37,002 bases of DNA from an uncultured Rhodospirillales bacterium (lineage in GTDB: Bacteria > Pseudomonadota > Alphaproteobacteria > Acetobacterales > Acetobacteraceae). This document shows, piece by piece, positions 32,693-37,002 of this stretch (position 1 is the stretch's first letter; each line of letters starts with the position of its first letter). A program made the position numbers and the translations under genes. The DNA lies in NCBI GenBank assembly GCA_945957135.1, contig CAMFLK010000009.1, positions 1 through 37,002 of the forward strand, in the 5' to 3' direction. Under the pieces are notes generated by a model that was given only the letters and a program-made list of their open reading frames with translations, made no database searches and had not been told where the DNA came from.

Positions 32693-33634
32693 CTACGGCA
32701 GCGTCGCCAGCCTTTGCAGCATGCGCGCATACATCGTGGCGGCGTCGCAGCCGGTGATCCACAGGCAGTTGCGCGGGCGCGGGGTGCGGCCGAACCAGTC
32801 CACCACGGTGGAGCCGAGGCTGAGTTCGGAGGCGGTCTCGATTTCCACGTTGCACAGCCGGCCGGTGAACAGCTCGGGCCATAGCAGGTAGGCCATGGCC
32901 ACGGCGTCGTGCAGCGGGCGGGTGGTGGTGCCGTGCATGCGGTTGCCGCTCTCCTGGAAGAACCGCATCATCCCGGCACAGGCGCGCCCGGTCTCGCTGC
33001 CGAGGGCGAGGAGGTCGGGGATCCAGGATTCGGGGGTCAACGCCAGGTTGGTGCAGTCGATCGGCACGGCCACCAGTTCGATCCCCGCGCCAAACACGAT
33101 GGCGGCGGCTTCGGGGTCCACCAGGATGTTGAATTCGGCGGCCGGGGCGTAGTTGCCGCCCTGGAAATAGGCGCCGCCCATGGCGACGATGCGGCGCAGC
33201 TTGCGCCGGGCGAGGTCCGGGGCGCGGCGTAGCAGCAGGCCGAGATTGGTCTGCGGCCCCAGCGGCACCAGCGACACGCTGTGATCGGCGGCGGCTTCCA
33301 GCGCCTCCACCATCCAGTCCAGCGCGTGGCGGCCCTCGGGCGGGTGGCGGGGCGGCGGCCAGTCATGGCCGTTGATGCCCATGTCGCCATGCACGTCGTG
33401 CGCGTGCATCGCCGGGCGCAGCAGCGGCCGGTCGGCGCCGGGGAAGACCGGGATGTCCGGCCGCCCGGCCAGCTCCACGATGCGGCGCGCATTGGCCGAG
33501 ACGGTGGCGAGCGGCACGTTGCCGGCAACGGTGGTCAGGCCCAGCACCTCCAGCTCCGGCGAGGCGAGGGCGAGCAGGATCGCGAAGGCGTCGTCATGGC
33601 CGGGATCGGTGTCGATGATGATGGTCTCGGTCAT
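32693..33634 (-). CDS. nucleoside hydrolase
   Basis: A 313-residue enzyme of the inosine-uridine preferring nucleoside hydrolase family, which releases ribose and a base. The calcium/ribose site motif DTDPGHDDA is at 8-16, followed by VLGLTTVAGNV. AEFNILVDPEAAAIVFGAGI and the late HDAVAMAY are also conserved. Start ATG at 33634 overlaps the stop of the upstream PLP enzyme by four bases (ATGA). The ATG at 33646 is less likely. The pairing with a dehydratase suggests scavenging or catabolic use, but no clear pathway. Confidence 0.92.
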   Translation of the reverse strand: MTETIIIDTDPGHDDAFAILLALASPELEVLGLTTVAGNVPLATVSANARRIVELAGRPDIPVFPGADRPLLRPAMHAHDVHGDMGINGHDWPPPRHPPEGRHALDWMVEALEAAADHSVSLVPLGPQTNLGLLLRRAPDLARRKLRRIVAMGGAYFQGGNYAPAAEFNILVDPEAAAIVFGAGIELVAVPIDCTNLALTPESWIPDLLALGSETGRACAGMMRFFQESGNRMHGTTTRPLHDAVAMAYLLWPELFTGRLCNVEIETASELSLGSTVVDWFGRTPRPRNCLWITGCDAATMYARMLQRLATLP

Positions 33635-34584
33635 GCCATCGCCCATTCCCGGAACAGCGCGAGATCGATATTGCCGCCGCTGAGCACCACGCCGCAGGTT
33701 CGGCCGGGGCGGCCGGGGGCTTCCTGCAACAGGGCGGCCAAGGGAGCGGCGCCGGCGCCTTCGGCGAGGTTGTGCGTGTCGGTCCAGTAGGCGCGCATGG
33801 CCGCGGCGATCGCGTCGTCGGTCACCGTCACGATGCGGGCGGCGCCGGCGCGGATGATGGCCAGCGCCTCGGCGTCCGGCTCGCGGGTGGCCACGCCGTC
33901 GGCCCTGGTGTCCGCCCGGTCGATGGTGATGGGGTGGCCGGCGGCGAAGGACAGGGCGTAATGCGGCGCGCCGGCGGCCTGCACGCCGACGATCTCGGTG
34001 GGCAGGCCCAGCAGGTCGCGCACGCGGATGGCGGCGCAGACGCCGGAGCCCAGGCCGACGGGCACGTAGAGCGCATCGAGCGTCGGGGCGGCCTGGAACA
34101 GCTCCAGCGCCCAGGTGGCGACGCCGACCACCAGGTCGGCATGGAAGGAGGGGGCGAACTCCAGCCCTTCCGCGGCCGCGAGCGTACGGGCATGGGCGCG
34201 CGCCGCGTCGAAATCTTCGCCATGCTCGATCAGCCGGGCGCCCAGGGCGCGCATGGCCGCGTTCTTTTCGGTGGAATTGCCGTGCGGCACGACGATGGTG
34301 ACGGCGACGCCGCAGCGGGCGCCGGCATAGGCGAGGGATTGGCCGTGATTGCCGCGCGTGGCGGAGATCACCCCCTTCACCTCCGGGCGGGTGCGCCGCA
34401 GCCGGTCCATGAAGGTGAGGCCGCCGCGAATCTTGAAGGCGCCGACCGGGGTGTGGTTCTCGTGCTTCACCCAGACCGGACCGCCAGCCCGGGCCGCGAG
34501 CAGCGGCCAGGCATAGGCCGGCGTCGGCGGGAAGGCCGCATGCACCAGGGCGGCGGCCGCGTTCAGTTCGTCAAGCGTGAACAT
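33631..34584 (-). CDS. threonine/serine dehydratase-like PLP enzyme
   Basis: A 317-residue fold-type II PLP enzyme. HENHTPVGAFKIRGG holds the PLP lysine K51. SATRGNHGQSLAYAGA is the substrate loop, VGLGSGVCAA (about 176) is the phosphate-binding turn, and LSGGNIDL is near the C-terminus. It lacks the regulatory ACT domain of biosynthetic IlvA, so it resembles catabolic threonine dehydratase or hydroxyaspartate dehydratase-like enzymes; the exact substrate cannot be told. A hairpin (34593-34616) stands just before the start. Confidence 0.9.
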   Translation of the reverse strand: MFTLDELNAAAALVHAAFPPTPAYAWPLLAARAGGPVWVKHENHTPVGAFKIRGGLTFMDRLRRTRPEVKGVISATRGNHGQSLAYAGARCGVAVTIVVPHGNSTEKNAAMRALGARLIEHGEDFDAARAHARTLAAAEGLEFAPSFHADLVVGVATWALELFQAAPTLDALYVPVGLGSGVCAAIRVRDLLGLPTEIVGVQAAGAPHYALSFAAGHPITIDRADTRADGVATREPDAEALAIIRAGAARIVTVTDDAIAAAMRAYWTDTHNLAEGAGAAPLAALLQEAPGRPGRTCGVVLSGGNIDLALFREWAMA

Positions 34585-34592
34585 CGCGAAGT

Positions 34593-34616
34593 CCCCGCCG
34601 GGCGAACCCGGCGGGG
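34593..34616 (-). terminator. GC hairpin between csp and the dehydratase gene
   Basis: CCCCGCCGGG (34593-34602) pairs with CCCGGCGGGG (34607-34616) around a CGAA-type loop. On the minus strand it lies between the csp stop and the dehydratase start (nine bases upstream of the ATG) and has no T tract. It may slow or terminate transcription after csp, or mask the dehydratase ribosome binding site. Confidence 0.55.
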
Positions 34617-34629
34617 TTGATCGATGGGC

Positions 34630-34833
34630 TCAGGCCAGCTTCAGATTGGTGGCGGCGGCCTTGCCGCGCTCCATCGCCACGTCGTAGCTCACCTTCTGGC
34701 CGTCGTTCAGGCCCTTCAGGCCGGCGGCCTGCACGGCGGTGATGTGGACGAACACGTCCTTGCCGCCGTCCTGCGGCATGATGAAGCCGAAGCCCTTGGT
34801 GGCGTTGAACCACTTCACGGTGCCAATGGCCAT
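34630..34833 (-). CDS. cold-shock protein (CspA family), copy 1
   Basis: A 67-residue single cold-shock domain, [20 protein letters not shown], with RNP1 KGFGFI and RNP2 VFVHIT. It is an RNA chaperone that melts mRNA structure. It differs from copy 2 by only a few residues (A/T, K/A, D/E and similar). A GGAGA ribosome binding site precedes the ATG. It is followed by a GC hairpin. Confidence 0.95.
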   Translation of the reverse strand: MAIGTVKWFNATKGFGFIMPQDGGKDVFVHITAVQAAGLKGLNDGQKVSYDVAMERGKAAATNLKLA

Positions 34834-34892
34834 GGCGAAGTCTCCTTTGATCAGGCCGGAACCGCGATGGCGGCCGGCATCGGTGGGTACGC

Positions 34893-34928
34893 GAAAACCC
34901 GCACGGAAGCGCGCGCTTCCGTGCGGGG
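34893..34928 (-). terminator. intrinsic terminator after cold-shock gene copy 2
   Basis: CCCGCACGGAAGCG (34898-34911) pairs with CGCTTCCGTGCGGG (34914-34927). On the minus strand it is followed by TTTT at 34894-34897. It separates the two tandem cold-shock genes, so each is probably its own unit. Confidence 0.88.
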
Positions 34929-35015
34929 AGAAACCTGCATCAGGGGAATCCCGAGGCGCCGATCATGAAAGCGCGGAACGGTCCGACCCGGCTGCAACAG
35001 CTTCAGCCAGACGCC

Positions 35016-35219
35016 TCAAGCCAGCTTGAGGTTGGTGGCGGCGGCCTTGCCACGCTCCATGGCGATCTCGTAGCTGACCGCCTGGCCGTCGTTCAGGCCC
35101 TTCAGCCCGGCCGCCTGCACGGCGGTGATGTGCACGAACACATCCTTGCCGCCGTCCTGCGGCATGATGAAGCCGAATCCCTTGGTGGTGTTGAACCACT
35201 TAACAGTGCCGATAGGCAT
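35016..35219 (-). CDS. cold-shock protein (CspA family), copy 2
   Basis: 67 residues, [20 protein letters not shown], with the same RNP1 and RNP2 motifs and C-terminus (AATNLKLA) as copy 1, about 180 bases away. Tandem duplication is clear. Its own terminator downstream and a separate upstream region suggest independent regulation, as is common for paralogous csp genes. Confidence 0.95.
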   Translation of the reverse strand: MPIGTVKWFNTTKGFGFIMPQDGGKDVFVHITAVQAAGLKGLNDGQAVSYEIAMERGKAAATNLKLA

Positions 35220-35534
35220 AACTCAGTCACTCTCCGTCTCGTCACCGCGCAACAGCGCGCGGCATTTCAGACAACCGGGTTTTTGGTCGTCTTGACGGCA
35301 CCCGAGAAGACGGAAGCGCAGCAAGCCTAGCCCAAATACGATTGCGGGGCGGATTGGGCGCAGAAACCAGGCGGCGAGTCAACGAAAAGCAATCTGCGAA
35401 TCCGCCCTTCGCCATGTTTATGTCGCATTTTCGTCGGCGCAACGTCCGGCCATGGGCGGCGCCGCGCGCAAGCAGGCACGAAAAGGGGCGGACCTTGCGG
35501 CCCGCCCCCCTTCTCGTCGCGTCGGGTGACCGGA
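35220..35534. other. intergenic region upstream of csp copy 2
   Basis: 315 bases without a convincing gene. It holds the leader and promoter region of csp copy 2 (AT-richer near 35390-35440, no hexamers I trust) and the groEL terminator at 35481-35512. A long cold-shock leader is plausible but not demonstrated. Confidence 0.4.
35481..35512 (-). terminator. groEL intrinsic terminator
   Basis: On the minus strand a G/C-rich stem (GGGGCGG at 35485-35491 with CCGCCCC at 35502-35508) is followed by TTTT (35481-35484). It begins about 23 bases after the groEL stop. Confidence 0.75.

Positions 35535-37002
<1,468 letters not shown>

Overview
The window looks like high-GC alphaproteobacterial chromosome, most likely Acetobacteraceae/Rhodospirillales. 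That guess rests on the ftsY, mtaB, dapF, csp and groEL sequences and on A/T-rich hairpin repeats of a type I associate with acetic acid bacteria. I could not run a taxonomic search. The chromosomal part is housekeeping. dapF-mtaB-ftsY (minus strand, 161-3156) is divergent from rpmI-rplT-pheS-pheT (plus, 3319-7491), followed by lepA (7662-9467) and a complete tRNA-Ser(GGA) with encoded CCA (9513-9602).

A tyrosine integrase of the P4/DUF4102 type starts 148 bp after the tRNA. The last 14 bases of the tRNA (9589-9602) recur exactly at 30385-30398. A 10-base arm-site-like word (TTGTGGGCTG) lies just inside both ends. I read this as a genomic island of about 20.8 kb inserted in the tRNA-Ser 3' end. 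From left to right it holds: the integrase; an abortive-infection gene of the AbiTii family broken by a frameshift; a frameshifted AlpA-like remnant; a compact minus-strand phage-like block (Nu1-like small terminase, small unknowns, S49 protease, tape-measure protein with tail lysozyme domain); a structured intergenic region; a replication block (RepA-like ATPase, CHC2/Toprim primase, two small genes, excisionase-like HTH); and an accessory half. The accessory half has two tandem Tat-exported paralogues, an XRE regulator, an AT-rich membrane protein gene, zinc-ribbon-like small proteins, a DUF433/PIN-like toxin-antitoxin pair, a small secreted protein interrupted by an amber codon, a PEP-CTERM protein and an orphan ParS/MbcA-like antitoxin. 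No large terminase, portal, major capsid or tail tube gene is visible. The element is therefore either a decayed prophage or a satellite-like island that keeps only selected phage functions.

Scattered through the accessory half are short hairpins. Three of them share one architecture (9-base arms, AATY spacer), and two differ by two compensating base-pair changes. This is the clearest signal not explained by genes.

Beyond the island the chromosome resumes with an MFS transporter divergent from a LysR regulator (a 25-base operator-like palindrome lies between them), then a minus-strand run of nucleoside hydrolase, threonine dehydratase-like enzyme, two near-identical cold-shock proteins and groEL, which runs off the right edge.
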